Made by a program: the position numbers and the translations under genes | Shown: in pieces, positions 13,601-20,908 of the stretch | Position numbering within the stretch: position 1 is the stretch's first letter | Layout of the letters: each line of letters opens with the position of its first letter | From: Apostichopus californicus | Taxonomy: Eukaryota; Echinodermata; Holothuroidea; Aspidochirotida; Stichopodidae | Direction of reading: 5' to 3' | Length of the DNA: 26,501 nt | Assembly (NCBI GenBank): GCA_020650975.1 | Contig: JAIPMN010180356.1 | Span: 8,549-35,049 of the forward strand | Notes under the pieces: generated by a model | What the model saw: only the letters and a program-made list of their open reading frames with translations | Database searches by the model: none | What the model was told of the DNA's origin: nothing

Positions 13601-16600
13601 CAAAATTGAAATAACAATGTAGTGCACTGTTTTCCCAGTCATTTAGGGATAAATTCTTTGTAGACTTCAACTAATAAATTGTAAGTATTTTACAGTATAT
13701 ATTTTTATTTCAAAATGTTTCAATTTCCAGAAAGAAAAGTTTTTCTACAGTATGTGAAATTTAAGCACATATATGTATGAGTAAATAGACATAATTGCTT
13801 TTACCAGTTTTGAGCTAGCAAATCAGCTCTATCACCAACCATCCCTTTTATAACATTCGTTACCGATTAAGAGTAAACATGAAATTGCTTATACACTTTA
13901 AAACAATCTCACATCCTAATGCTGAAGCTAAAATCATCGGGTATAAATCAAAGAGAATATGAACATTTTTGAAACGATTTGTAATATTCGACCTTTTGAC
14001 CCCTTAATGCACTGCCATTGAAAATTGCAAGTTCCACTGTGAGTTTGTGTAAAGTAGATAAAAGCAAGACTATCAACTCTTTAAAACATATTTAATCTCC
14101 TGAATGATTGCATATTTTGTTGAAGACATATAGATCTCAATCAAAGAAAAACTCTACTGAACTAATATTGACCAAACCGTGTTCACCGCATAGGAATATT
14201 AGCATTGGAGAATTATGTGATTAATTGTAGCTTTAGTTTAGGATGTATCATGTTTACAATGTTTTCAGACTCCCAAGTATGAAGTTCAAGAAAGTGTACT
14301 TTTTGAGTTAACATGTTTACAAGGTTATCATACATTGGCCTCTTTTGACCTCAAACGATCTTTGAAATTCGCAGATAAGAATAGCGTTTATTGTTATCAA
14401 TACGACGGATCCACATACCAGATATAAAGTTAATCCACCTTTAATTTTTTTTCTATACCGTGTTTACAAGCAAGTGTCACTTACAAACAAGCATCCACAA
14501 TTTCAAGTACTACATAGTTACCATCTAATTAATCTACTTAATTTACTTTATTGTGTGGGAGCGGTTATTCAATAATGATTGAGGATGTCATTTTGTATAA
14601 TATATTTAATTTTAGTTCTAACACTTTACAGAAGGTTTACAATAATTAAAATATGAAAGCTACATACCGGTTGTTTGCACACAGATATTCTTCGAAATTC
14701 TAAAACCCGAAATGGAGATTGCCGTTGATACTCGGTATACAGATTCATGGCTCGCAGTCACGTTATTTATCAGTAACGATCCGTTAGGATAAATATCAAA
14801 TTCTCCAGATTCGTAGCCATCTCCACTTTTCTCACCATTATGGAGTAACAAAAGGGTCTTTTCTTCGTTAACATTGACCCAAGCTATAAGTGCCATAGAG
14901 CTTCCATTACAGGAACACGGAATGAGTCCTCTCGTATCAATCTCAACATAATGTGTCTGTTCGCATTCTGTAGTTGCTGTACAGGTGAAAATAGAATGTT
15001 CTATGTCAAAAGTCTCGAGCTCTGCAGTGGCGTTATTTACTTAAAGCGTTAAATTATTAAATTTAGAAAGCAGAAAATCAACAGATTAAAGAACAAAGAA
15101 ATCCAGAGAGAAACTCCTTCCAGCAGTTACTTGCCTTTAAATGCATTTTATATGCAGCATGATAGGAGTTGGTTAGCTAATAATGGCTGTAGTTCATACT
15201 GCAGAGGGAGAGCACTTATAAATCTAAACAGATCCAGTACTTACATGGTTTGATGACAGAATCGTGTGACATATTACCACAACTATGAAAGAAAGGATAA
15301 TTTTTGTTGATAATAATTCGTTTTGCTTACACTCTAAGAGCAAAGAGCTGAATTTGCATATTTAATACTTACCCTGATGAGATCTATTTGATATTTTGAC
15401 CTCTGCTGACCCAAAATGAACTCTGACCTCCACCCATCATAAATGGGTTCTTTTACTCTTAAAAATATGAGCTATAGAATGTAAGCTAGCGATATTGTCT
15501 TTACAAGGTTTGTGTTTATTAGGATTTACAGACATACCTTTGATGACCTCAAGGTCCTTTTACTGCTTACAGGTAAGACACATGAAATATATGAGGGCCA
15601 ATCAAGTTTTCTATCTGGTTATATTGTGCTTACAAATATTTCAAGTTACTTAAGGCTAACCTACCATGTACCATTAAGAGCAGTATTCTATGTGCAGGTT
15701 ATGGAGATGGTGTTTTTGCGATTTTCATATTGTGCCCTCTGCTGACATCAAATGAACTTTCACCTACACCAACAACATGATTCTTGTACTCAATATGGCA
15801 AATTCATTTACCAAGTATGAGAAGCATCCATAATGTCTACCATGAGATATCATGTTCAAAAGCTTTCAGAGTTTGACGGCTGTTGAACCAGACGACGTTT
15901 GACCTCCGCTAAAAGCAATACAACGTAATAAAAGACATCCACAATTCTGCATAACAAGGATCAGAAGTATCCATGCCTCGTATCTTGAGATATCATGTTT
16001 TCAGTGTTTGACATCTGGTCACCTCAGATGATGTGTAATCTCCACCAATACAATAGGTTCTTCAACTCATTATGATGCATAAACATGCCACGAATAGAGT
16101 TTTAATAGTTCATATCATGAGATATCATGTTTACAACGTTCACACCTATTGACCTCTGGTAACCTCGGATAGAGTTTTAATTTGATTAAAAAAAATAAGG
16201 TTGCTTCAACTCATTATAATGCATCTACATGCCAATATAACCAGAATGCGAAATGCATTGTGGTTTTGATGATGTAACATGAGCAGTTTTCTTCAGGAAT
16301 CTGACGTAATGTATAGTGAGGGTGTACATGTTTACAAGGGTTTCACGATTTGACCTCTGCTGACCGAAATGACCTTTGACCTCCACCAAAAACAATTGGC
16401 TTCTTTTATAGAATGTGGTACTCCTACATACCAACTATGAGGTATGCCCATGGTTCCCTTCTTGATATATCGTGTTTACAAGCTTTTCGCAATTTGACCC
16501 CTAGTGACCCAAAATGACCTTTGTCCCCCCCCCCCCCCAACAAAAAAAAACAAGAGACTTTTGTACTTAATGTGATACTTCTACGCACTGAATATGAAGT

Positions 16601-17610
16601 CTGCCGTTGCTTCCCATATTGAGATTTCGTGTTAACAAGGTTTTCACAATTTGACCCCTGGTGACCCCAAATGACATTTGACTTCGACCAAAACTATAGG
16701 CTACTTGTACTTGATGTGGTACTTCTACACACTAAGTATAAAGATGTTCCAACTTTCTCTTCTGGAGATATCGTGTTTACAAGGTTTTCACAATTTGACC
16801 ACTGGTGACCCCAAATGACGTTTGACCTCCACTAAAAACAATAGTCGTCTTGTACTTAATGGGGTACTTCTACACATTAAATATGAGATTGTTTTGACCT
16901 TTTCGTCTTGAGATATTGTGTTTACAAGGTTTTCAATTTGACCCCTGGTGACTCTAAATGACGTTTCAGCTCCACTAAAAACAACAGGCTTCTTGTTCTT
17001 AATGTGGTACTTCTACACACGAAATATAAGATTGGTCTGACCTTCCCTTCTTGAGATATCGTGTCTACAAGCTGGGCGTCACAAACGCACTTACACACAC
17101 ACACACACATATGTCATCATGAATGCAAAGGTTACGATTATCATCAAAACCAAAAAGTATCCACGGCTCCTTAATTGATATATCATCTTTACAAGGTTTT
17201 CAGTGTTTAACCTCGTTTGAACTCAGATAAACGTTGACCTCTACTAACTTCAACAGGGATATTCTACTCAATAAGGGGCATAGGCCTATCAAGACCACAT
17301 ATGAAAAGTATCCATGATTCGAATCTTCTGATATCGTGCTTTCAATCTGGGCGTCACTCACAAATACACATCCCGTCATGAATATATAAGTTTATCTTAT
17401 CATTGAAACCAAACATGGAATTACGAAAGACGTGCACAATTGTAACATGTTGTTTGCTAATTAAGCTCTTATATACAGCCACGATATTGCAGCTACTCGT
17501 ACGTACGTGTAATGACTATTTCTCCACTTTTCACATGATTACTACTCACCTGACGATATTGTAAGTAATATCATCAATGCTTTAAGGAGTCCTGTGTCGA
17601 GAATCGCCAT
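1533..17610 (-). CDS. Ten-exon gene: Ig-Ig-Ig-Ig-TM-NACHT-LRR receptor (whole model)
   Basis: Predicted single-pass membrane receptor with an immunoglobulin ectodomain and a cytosolic NACHT-LRR, likely an innate immune sensor. Minus-strand exons, 5' to 3', are 17550-17610, 14668-15039, 10281-10934, 9153-9488, 8944-9060, 8320-8369, 7714-7735, 5760-7276, 2443-2648 and 1533-1626. Every junction uses GT-AG and the phases agree at all nine introns (1,1,1,1,1,0,1,0,2). The sum is 3429 nt, or 1142 codons plus stop. Predicted order by residue: signal peptide 1-20, Ig domains about 21-474, TM about 485-510, basic linker 511-530, NACHT about 538-1043, LRR-like 1044-1142. The Ig, TM and NACHT identities rest on visible motifs. 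Ligand and signalling output are unknown. The first and last exons are least certain. The model is ab initio and has no transcript support. Confidence 0.82.
2443..2648 (-). CDS. Exon 9: leucine-rich-repeat-like segment
   Basis: This 206-nt exon lies between TATTTTTCAG and TG|GTAAGT. It enters in phase 0, as required after exon 8, and leaves in phase 2. It is open throughout and reads IPISHLCLEWSFSGFDGKD, then SSLSSVEKIYINGGEI, then SSTFKELW. Spacing of leucine and isoleucine around short polar turns resembles degenerate LRRs C-terminal to NACHT in NLRs. Splice-site quality and phase make the exon credible. The LRR call is by pattern only. Confidence 0.8.
3161..3225. repeat. Diverged repeat, copy 1
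   Basis: By eye this aligns with 3541-3604 in the same orientation. Shared words include ccagc at the start, then gccg/cccgc, acaat and gactt with matching spacing, at roughly two-thirds identity. On the minus strand both copies read open for about 25 codons (copy 1 contains EVDCSGLF, copy 2 EVYCRGQL). They could be relics of a duplicated exon or a dispersed repeat. Confidence 0.5.
3541..3604. repeat. Diverged repeat, copy 2
   Basis: This is the partner of 3161-3225, about 380 bp away in direct orientation. I found no usable donor/acceptor pair giving a phase 0-0 exon, so it is not annotated as coding. Confidence 0.5.
4593..5564. mobile_element. Foldback/MITE-like element of palindromic 21-bp motifs
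   Basis: The terminal inverted repeats span about 40 bp (4593-4634 and 5522-5564). Both start with TACGTACGTA, followed by GGAAAGCC and TTTTAACATTTAAT. The interior is built of AGATATCT palindromes, about 35 GATATC sites, mostly spaced 21-22 bp and often alternating with GAATTC. Two arms, 4912-5012 and 5231-5331, are perfect 101-bp inverted copies. A block at about 4771-4911 recurs at 5076-5216 (direct, nearly identical). Extra copies of the terminal sequence inside the element (4984-5013, 5022-5040, 5231-5260) suggest nesting or internal duplication. There is no coding capacity. It sits in intron 8 and is probably a non-autonomous DNA element. Confidence 0.85.
4912..5331. repeat. Perfect 101-bp inverted repeat, 218-bp spacer
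   Basis: Arm 4912-5012 is the exact reverse complement of arm 5231-5331. I checked this base by base. The outer 30 nt of each arm, next to the spacer, copies the terminal repeat of the enclosing element. Such arms can form a cruciform in DNA or a long hairpin in pre-mRNA. Confidence 0.92.
5760..7276 (-). CDS. Exon 8: NACHT NTPase domain
   Basis: This large 1517-nt exon encodes about 505 residues. A pre-NACHT segment (residues about 538-617) is followed by Walker A GEPGYGKST (620-628), Walker B VLLDGFDE (698-705) and a sensor-1-like VILTTRPS (730-737). Helical winged-helix/HD-like sequence follows. This order is typical of NLR NACHT domains, which bind and hydrolyse ATP and drive oligomerisation. 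The acceptor ATCACAG lies 28 nt inside the open frame, so the apparent ATG at 7304 is intronic. The donor is CAG|GTAAGT. A segment IFYDSV (556-561) matches the loose ITIM consensus, which may be chance. The key nucleotide-binding residues are intact. Confidence 0.95.
7714..7735 (-). CDS. Exon 7: 22-nt microexon
   Basis: A polypyrimidine acceptor (TTTTTTTTTCACAG) and a consensus donor (G|GTATGT) enclose 22 nt encoding GIPMMEN. The exon enters in phase 0 and leaves in phase 1, exactly what is needed to join exon 6 (ending phase 0) to exon 8 (starting phase 1). Direct splicing of exon 6 to exon 8 would break the frame, so a bridging exon is required and this one fits. Confidence 0.62.
8320..8369 (-). 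CDS. Exon 6: basic juxtamembrane linker
   Basis: This 50-nt exon lies between TTCTTTTCAG and GAG|GTAATG. It enters in phase 1 and leaves in phase 0. It encodes ARKMKMKRIKREDTEIE, a strongly basic stretch next to the inner leaflet followed by an acidic tail. The good polypyrimidine acceptor, the correct phase and the expected charge just after a TM helix all support it. It is short, so transcript evidence would be decisive. Confidence 0.7.
8944..9060 (-). CDS. Exon 5: transmembrane segment
   Basis: This phase 1-1 exon of 39 codons starts after TTTTATTTATAG with VLPTEQKSYTITIT. It continues as an uninterrupted run of I, V, L, M, A and T (about residues 485-510) and ends in a stop-transfer CRIR. 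This is a clear single-pass helix with the positive side C-terminal, so the NACHT would be cytosolic. The donor G|GTACAT is weaker than the others in the gene. The exon is symmetric, so skipping it would keep frame and remove the anchor. Confidence 0.85.
9153..9488 (-). CDS. Exon 4: membrane-proximal Ig-like domain
   Basis: This phase 1-1 exon has 112 codons. It starts after TTTCCTTTCAG with VDPTPVFPVIDGC, which parallels the opening of exon 3. Ig landmarks are VLTCSV (B strand), LEWRAF (C strand) and VTVECRAVG (F strand). It ends at a consensus donor, AATG|GTAAGT. Only a 92-nt intron separates it from the transmembrane exon, so this is the Ig domain nearest the membrane. The methionines just upstream (MMYYFLS) are intronic. 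Confidence 0.9.
10281..10934 (-). CDS. Exon 3: two Ig-like domains
   Basis: One phase 1-1 exon of 218 codons holds two Ig domains. The first has VEVNCFV (B strand), LSWTI (C strand) and LLVCRAN (F strand). The second has MNLSC, WKW and the classic F-strand EHEGLYACVY. Sequons include NFT, NVT, NLS and NHT, consistent with an exported protein. The acceptor TTTTTGATAG and the donor ATGG|GTATGA bound the exon. Hydrophobic sequence read past the donor (10231-10280) is intron, not a membrane segment. The opening motif VKPAITIPVIEEC closely matches the start of exon 4, suggesting duplication. Confidence 0.9.
10935..14667. other. Intron 2 (3.7 kb): mostly unexplained sequence
   Basis: No further Ig exon with the right phase was found. 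A plus-strand open stretch at 13353-13621 follows TTTTTTACAG and lacks an ATG. It is cysteine- and asparagine-rich in the middle (KECNEVNCEANC) but resembles nothing I know. From about 13900 to 14520, degenerate copies of the 144-bp satellite begin (for example the tgtttacaagg words at 14250-14350). Confidence 0.5.
13900..14520 (+). repeat. Degenerate 144-bp satellite units in intron 2
   Basis: Recognisable words are atgtttacaatgttttcaga near 14250, atgtttacaaggttatca near 14310, ttttgacctcaaacgat near 14342 and ccgtgtttacaagcaagtg near 14458. The units are more decayed than those in intron 1, and exon 2 lies between the two blocks. Confidence 0.6.
14668..15039 (-). CDS. Exon 2: N-terminal V-like Ig domain
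   Basis: This phase 1-1 exon has 124 codons. It shows a B-strand-like PCSCNGSS, a C-strand tryptophan (IAWVNV), and an E-F turn of the form SLLINNVTASHESVYRV. These are the usual landmarks of a V-type Ig fold, but the F-strand YxC cysteine is replaced by valine (YRV). Sequons include NAT, NGS and NVT. The donor CCG|GTATGT is good. The acceptor is ambiguous: TTTAAG at 15040 is used here, and an in-frame alternative CTGCAG lies 15 nt into the exon. Extra cysteines before the domain (TCTATTEC) may form a different disulfide. Confidence 0.72.
16370..16382 (-). promoter_or_regulatory. Perfect DR1 nuclear-receptor-type site in satellite unit
   Basis: The plus strand reads TGACCTTTGACCT, so the minus strand is AGGTCA-A-AGGTCA. 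This is the canonical DR1 element bound by RXR heterodimers, HNF4 and COUP-TF proteins. It lies in intron 1 on the coding strand of the receptor gene. Other units carry one-base variants. Function is untested. Confidence 0.4.
17091..17109. repeat. (AC)n microsatellite
   Basis: A short dinucleotide run inside the closing module of the satellite, following gggcgtcacaaacgcac. The related module at 17347 has only a rudimentary AC-rich stretch, so the run seems to have grown in this copy. Confidence 0.85.
17550..17610 (-). CDS. Exon 1: start codon and signal peptide
   Basis: The ATG at 17610 has G at -3 and G at +4. It opens a 20-codon N-terminus, MAILDTGLLKALMILLTISS, with a hydrophobic core typical of a secretory signal peptide. 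The exon ends in phase 1 at CAG|GTGAGT, a strong donor. A good acceptor (TATTTTTAG at 17631) lies just upstream, so a separate 5'-UTR exon is possible. Position, phase and hydrophobicity fit the Ig exons downstream. No alternative leader in the right phase was seen closer to exon 2. Confidence 0.7.
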
Positions 17611-17620
17611 GTCGTCTCAT
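17582..17620 (-). CDS. Short overlapping upstream ORF
   Basis: An ATG 10 nt upstream of the predicted start, in a different frame, encodes 12 codons (MRRHGDSRHRTP) before TAA and so overlaps the main start. Its context is weak (C at -3). It would matter only if transcription begins upstream of 17620. Confidence 0.25.
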   Translation of the reverse strand: MRRHGDSRHRTP

Positions 17621-17812
17621 ACGCCAGAATCTAAAAATAGAATGAGCATACGTAACGGTGACCGTCAATGAAACGTTCAATTTCCCGGTTACAAGATAGA
17701 CCGATAGGCCAGTTTGTACGTCGTTGTTTATCTTGCCAACTGATTCTCCAGTAGAACATTAAGGGGTTAATCAACGGTCTAGCGTGCGTTACTCACAGGA
17801 TTAATGCACGAT

Positions 17813-17880
17813 CGGGGGATAATGCAAGCGATGCACGAGGGCGGAGCCCGAGTGCATCCAGCGATAGCATTAACACCCGG
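17813..17880. repeat. Hairpin with GA-mismatched stem upstream of the gene
   Basis: The core at 17832-17856 pairs TGCAC with GTGCA and GGGC with GCCC, separated by symmetric GA/GA mismatches, with a GGA loop (a GNA triloop). An outer stem pairs TAATGC (17820-17825) with GCATTA (17867-17872), and GGG/CCC words lie further out. It lies about 220 bp 5' of the start codon. From memory, cores of the form GCACGAGGGCnnnGCCCGAGTGC recur in marine invertebrate genomes, probably as part of a dispersed element. Confidence 0.7.
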
Positions 17881-19060
17881 AGTTACAAAAAACTTAATTC
17901 TCAAAATAAAATAATTTACTCACTGACGAAATTTTTTAACAAACTGCATCGGACCTGCCAAAATAACTTGACCTTTGACATCTACCAATTCAACTCAAAG
18001 TGAAGCCAATTTCAAATGCATGGTGCACTATGAGGCGATATCGGAAATCATGCAAAGTGAGTCCATCCCATGTAAGGTACATTGTGACGCCATACACGTA
18101 TATGTGTACTTCTGGTGGTTGAATGTTTGAAATGATTCAGTCTGAGGTTCGTATAATTTATTTTGAGAAGATGTGAACCACTCCTCCGGGTATACACATC
18201 TTTTTCTAACCTCACACAATACATGCATTACTTAATCAACCTAACATGTATACCTTATTACGGACCTAACGTTAGATACATATATGAAATGTTCATGAAC
18301 GATGTATGTTTCAAGATAGAACAGAAGCAGTATGATTGCAGAATAAATATCAAAATAATCGCCGTATTAGATCAGTAAGCAGTATATTACCACAAAGTTA
18401 TATTTCCATATGATCATAAATGGTCTGATGAATATAATATGTGATATATTTTGAAGTTGGTGACTAACAATAAATGAAGAGCATCGTGGATTTCAACTGT
18501 GAAATCACTTGCTTTGAGAGACCATCGTGTCCGAAGTAATCAGTTACAAACTCTTAATTGTACATTGAATTAATCAGTGATTTACTCAAATACTGCTTGA
18601 TAGTATTTGGGAAAATTGCTATTCTGCACTTGGATGACAAAGAAACCAGAGTGAAGATACTCAAACCCGGATTGCCGCCACAAAAGAAATATATTATAAT
18701 GTAGAACAAGCTTCAAGAAAATTCCAGCTGCAAATATTTCTTACAAAATATCTTGAAAAACTCTGGTGAAAAACCACCTTCAACAGCTACTGGACAGAAT
18801 ATCTCTCAGCACTTTCGTAGCAAAGGTGCTTTGTTTTGACAATAACATCCTGTCGTACGATGACCGTGGGAATTTTGAGGTCAGGTCTTGATGGGTGTAA
18901 GATCAAGTGTGCTCAAGTATTCTGCCAGAGTGAATTACCCTGTGTTATCAATTGTAAAGACACTATTAACTGGACTTAACTTGAAACTGGGCAAAAAGTC
19001 CAATAGCAATGTAGTGTACCTGTATAATCTTAAGACATTATGTTTTTTCAACCAAAACCT
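17881..19060. other. 5' flank of the receptor gene
   Basis: No convincing gene is seen on either strand. A satellite-like word (ttgacctttgacatctacc near 17967) occurs. I could not identify a TATA box or other promoter element with confidence. Confidence 0.45.
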
Positions 19061-19633
19061 GTAGAGACCTTGCAATTATTATAAGGATCCCACAAGCCAC
19101 ATATGTGATCTGCTGTTGTTTCCTACCTGGAGTTTAATTTTTTACAAGGTTTTATATATTTAACCTCTTATGACATTAAAGGACCTTTAACCTACTCTAC
19201 AACTAATTTTAAGTGCTATACAATATTCCCTAATCTACCAAACTAATATGAAGTATGTGGAAGCTCAGGTTCTAAACATTTTTTTTAAATTTCAATGCTT
19301 TCAACTTTGCTGACCCTTAGTGACCTCTGACCTCGTTGAAAAACAATAGGGAAATTTCATTCAATTAACGGAACCACATGCTATACACGATATCTACTGT
19401 GTTTACGTTTAAGCTTTTCAAGATTTAACTTCTGCTAATCTAAATGACCTTTGACCTACTCCATAATACTTCTGAAGATGATGGACTGATATGTTCATGT
19501 TTTGACCTCTGCTAACCGCATATGACGATTGACCTCCACCAAAAACAATAGGTTTCGTTCACTAAATCAGATCAAGCCACATGCCAAATATGAGATACGC
19601 TGTGAGTACCTATCTTAAGATATCGTCTTTACA
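19061..19633 (+). repeat. 144-bp satellite units upstream of the LINE
   Basis: Diverged units in the same orientation as in intron 1. They include TGACCTCTGACCT (19321-19333) and TGACCTTTGACCT (19445-19457), both perfect DR1 half-site pairs, and a last unit ending gatatcgtctttaca at about 19632, where the LINE begins. The block shows the satellite extends beyond the receptor gene. Confidence 0.8.
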
Positions 19634-19644
19634 GGCAATGGTGG

Positions 19645-20908
19645 ATGGTTGTACTGGTCGTTGAAGCGTACACACGTACTTTTCGGAGCCCTTTTAACTC
19701 GTTTATTTCTGGGATCGTTTTTTCATCAAAACACCTTGTGATTCGTTGTGTTGTTTATATGGAGTTATTTATTGTCTGTTCCTGCCATTCTGCATGTTTT
19801 TGTGTTCAATCTGAGCGTTTTTTTAAATTTTGTTTCAGTGCTGTCTGTGGTTTTAGATCTGTAGCGTCAGTGTATCCTATCGTTCGGTGTATAGTCTCTG
19901 TTGAGCCTAAGCTGTTTAAATTGACTGATCGATTTGCTGTGTTCGCGGGTTTTATATGCCTTAATGTATTATTGATGGCTGTGCCTGATCGTGTAGTCTG
20001 CTGTAACGAGTGTTATATGTTGATCGAGTTTGAGATTTCTGGCTGGCATTGTGATCTTAATTCAGCGTCTAGTAAATATATTGTGTTTGTTAGCGATAAG
20101 TGTGTGGACTTTAAGGAATTATATGAGCTATTGAAAGCTGTAATTGTGAATGGACTGAAGTCGGGAATAGTTGGACTGTAAGTAGTACAGTTGTAGAAAG
20201 GGATTTTTGCGAGAATGTTCCAACTTGTAATGGATTCGAAGTGTTACCTGTTGAGCAGTTGCGTGATGTTGGGGACGGGAATGAAGTCTCCCAGGAGGGA
20301 AATAGTGAGTGGTTAGTAGTGGACGAAGTGCGTGGTGATTGTGATGTCATTGCCGATGGTAGTGTGGTTGAAAACAGCGGTCAGTAGGGAACGGGAGAAG
20401 TCAACAGGAAGAATGGTATTGTGTTGGGATTCACTATTACGGTATGTAGACCAAGAGTTCTGCAGGGCGGATAAAGCAAAAAGGGTCACGGTATGTTTGT
20501 CAGGTGCCAAATCCAGGATGTCAGTAAAAGGGTAAACAAAATTGTGTCAAATGAGGAGGTGGTTGTGGTTCAGGTAGACACCAATGTTGTGCTGAAGGAG
20601 TCACTCAACATAATTCAGTCAAGATATTACGAATTGATGTGTCGAATATCATCAACTCGTGCTAGAGTTGTCATCTGTAGTTTATAGCCAAGATTTAACA
20701 ACAAGGTTCAGTCAGATAAGATTGCAACTTTAATGGTTTATTGCATAGTCTGTGTTCTGACTCCGGCTTCACATTTATTGACATGTGGTCTTGTTTCCAG
20801 GGTAGAAGGGATTTGTTCGCCAGGGATGGGTTGCACTTAGTTAATACTGGGGCCTCGTTGTTTGGTAGGATGGTGAATTACTCTGTTGAACAGCTATGTT
20901 TAAACTAA
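19645..20908 (+). pseudogene. LINE ORF1 remnant with SGNH/GDSL-esterase-like domain
   Basis: The N-terminal part (to about 20181) has a cysteine cluster (VVCCNECYML, then GWHC). A linker in another frame follows to about 20395. The C-terminal part matches the esterase domain found in CR1/L2 ORF1 proteins. Block I is WDSLLRY at 20425 in place of GDS. The GTND block reads DTNV at 20577. The last block, RDGLHL at 20822-20839, keeps its histidine. Pieces lie in different frames with internal stops (for example TAG after ENSGQ near 20388). It ends in TAA at 20906-20908, immediately followed by the ATG of ORF2. The domain call comes from motif order. The 5' part is less certain. Confidence 0.72.

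Larger units (their letters stand above)
15385..17430 (+). repeat. Satellite array of about 144-bp units, intron 1
   Basis: About a dozen diverged head-to-tail units. Each unit carries gatatcgtgtttacaaggtt, then caatttgacccctggtgacc, a tgacctttgacctcc block, caccaaaaacaatagg, and an acttaatgtggtacttctac block. The cgtgtttac word occurs at 16327, 16471, 16628, 16772, 16917 and 17060, giving steps of 144, 157, 144, 145 and 143 bp. A closing module (ctgggcgtcac, then gtcatgaat and aaaccaaa) occurs at 17070 and again at 17347. The array contains an (AC)n microsatellite. No coding content is seen. Confidence 0.88.

Noticed and set aside
20111-20510. Minus-strand ORFs opposite LINE ORF1
   Set aside because: The plus strand carries recognisable ORF1 blocks. 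These are shadows.
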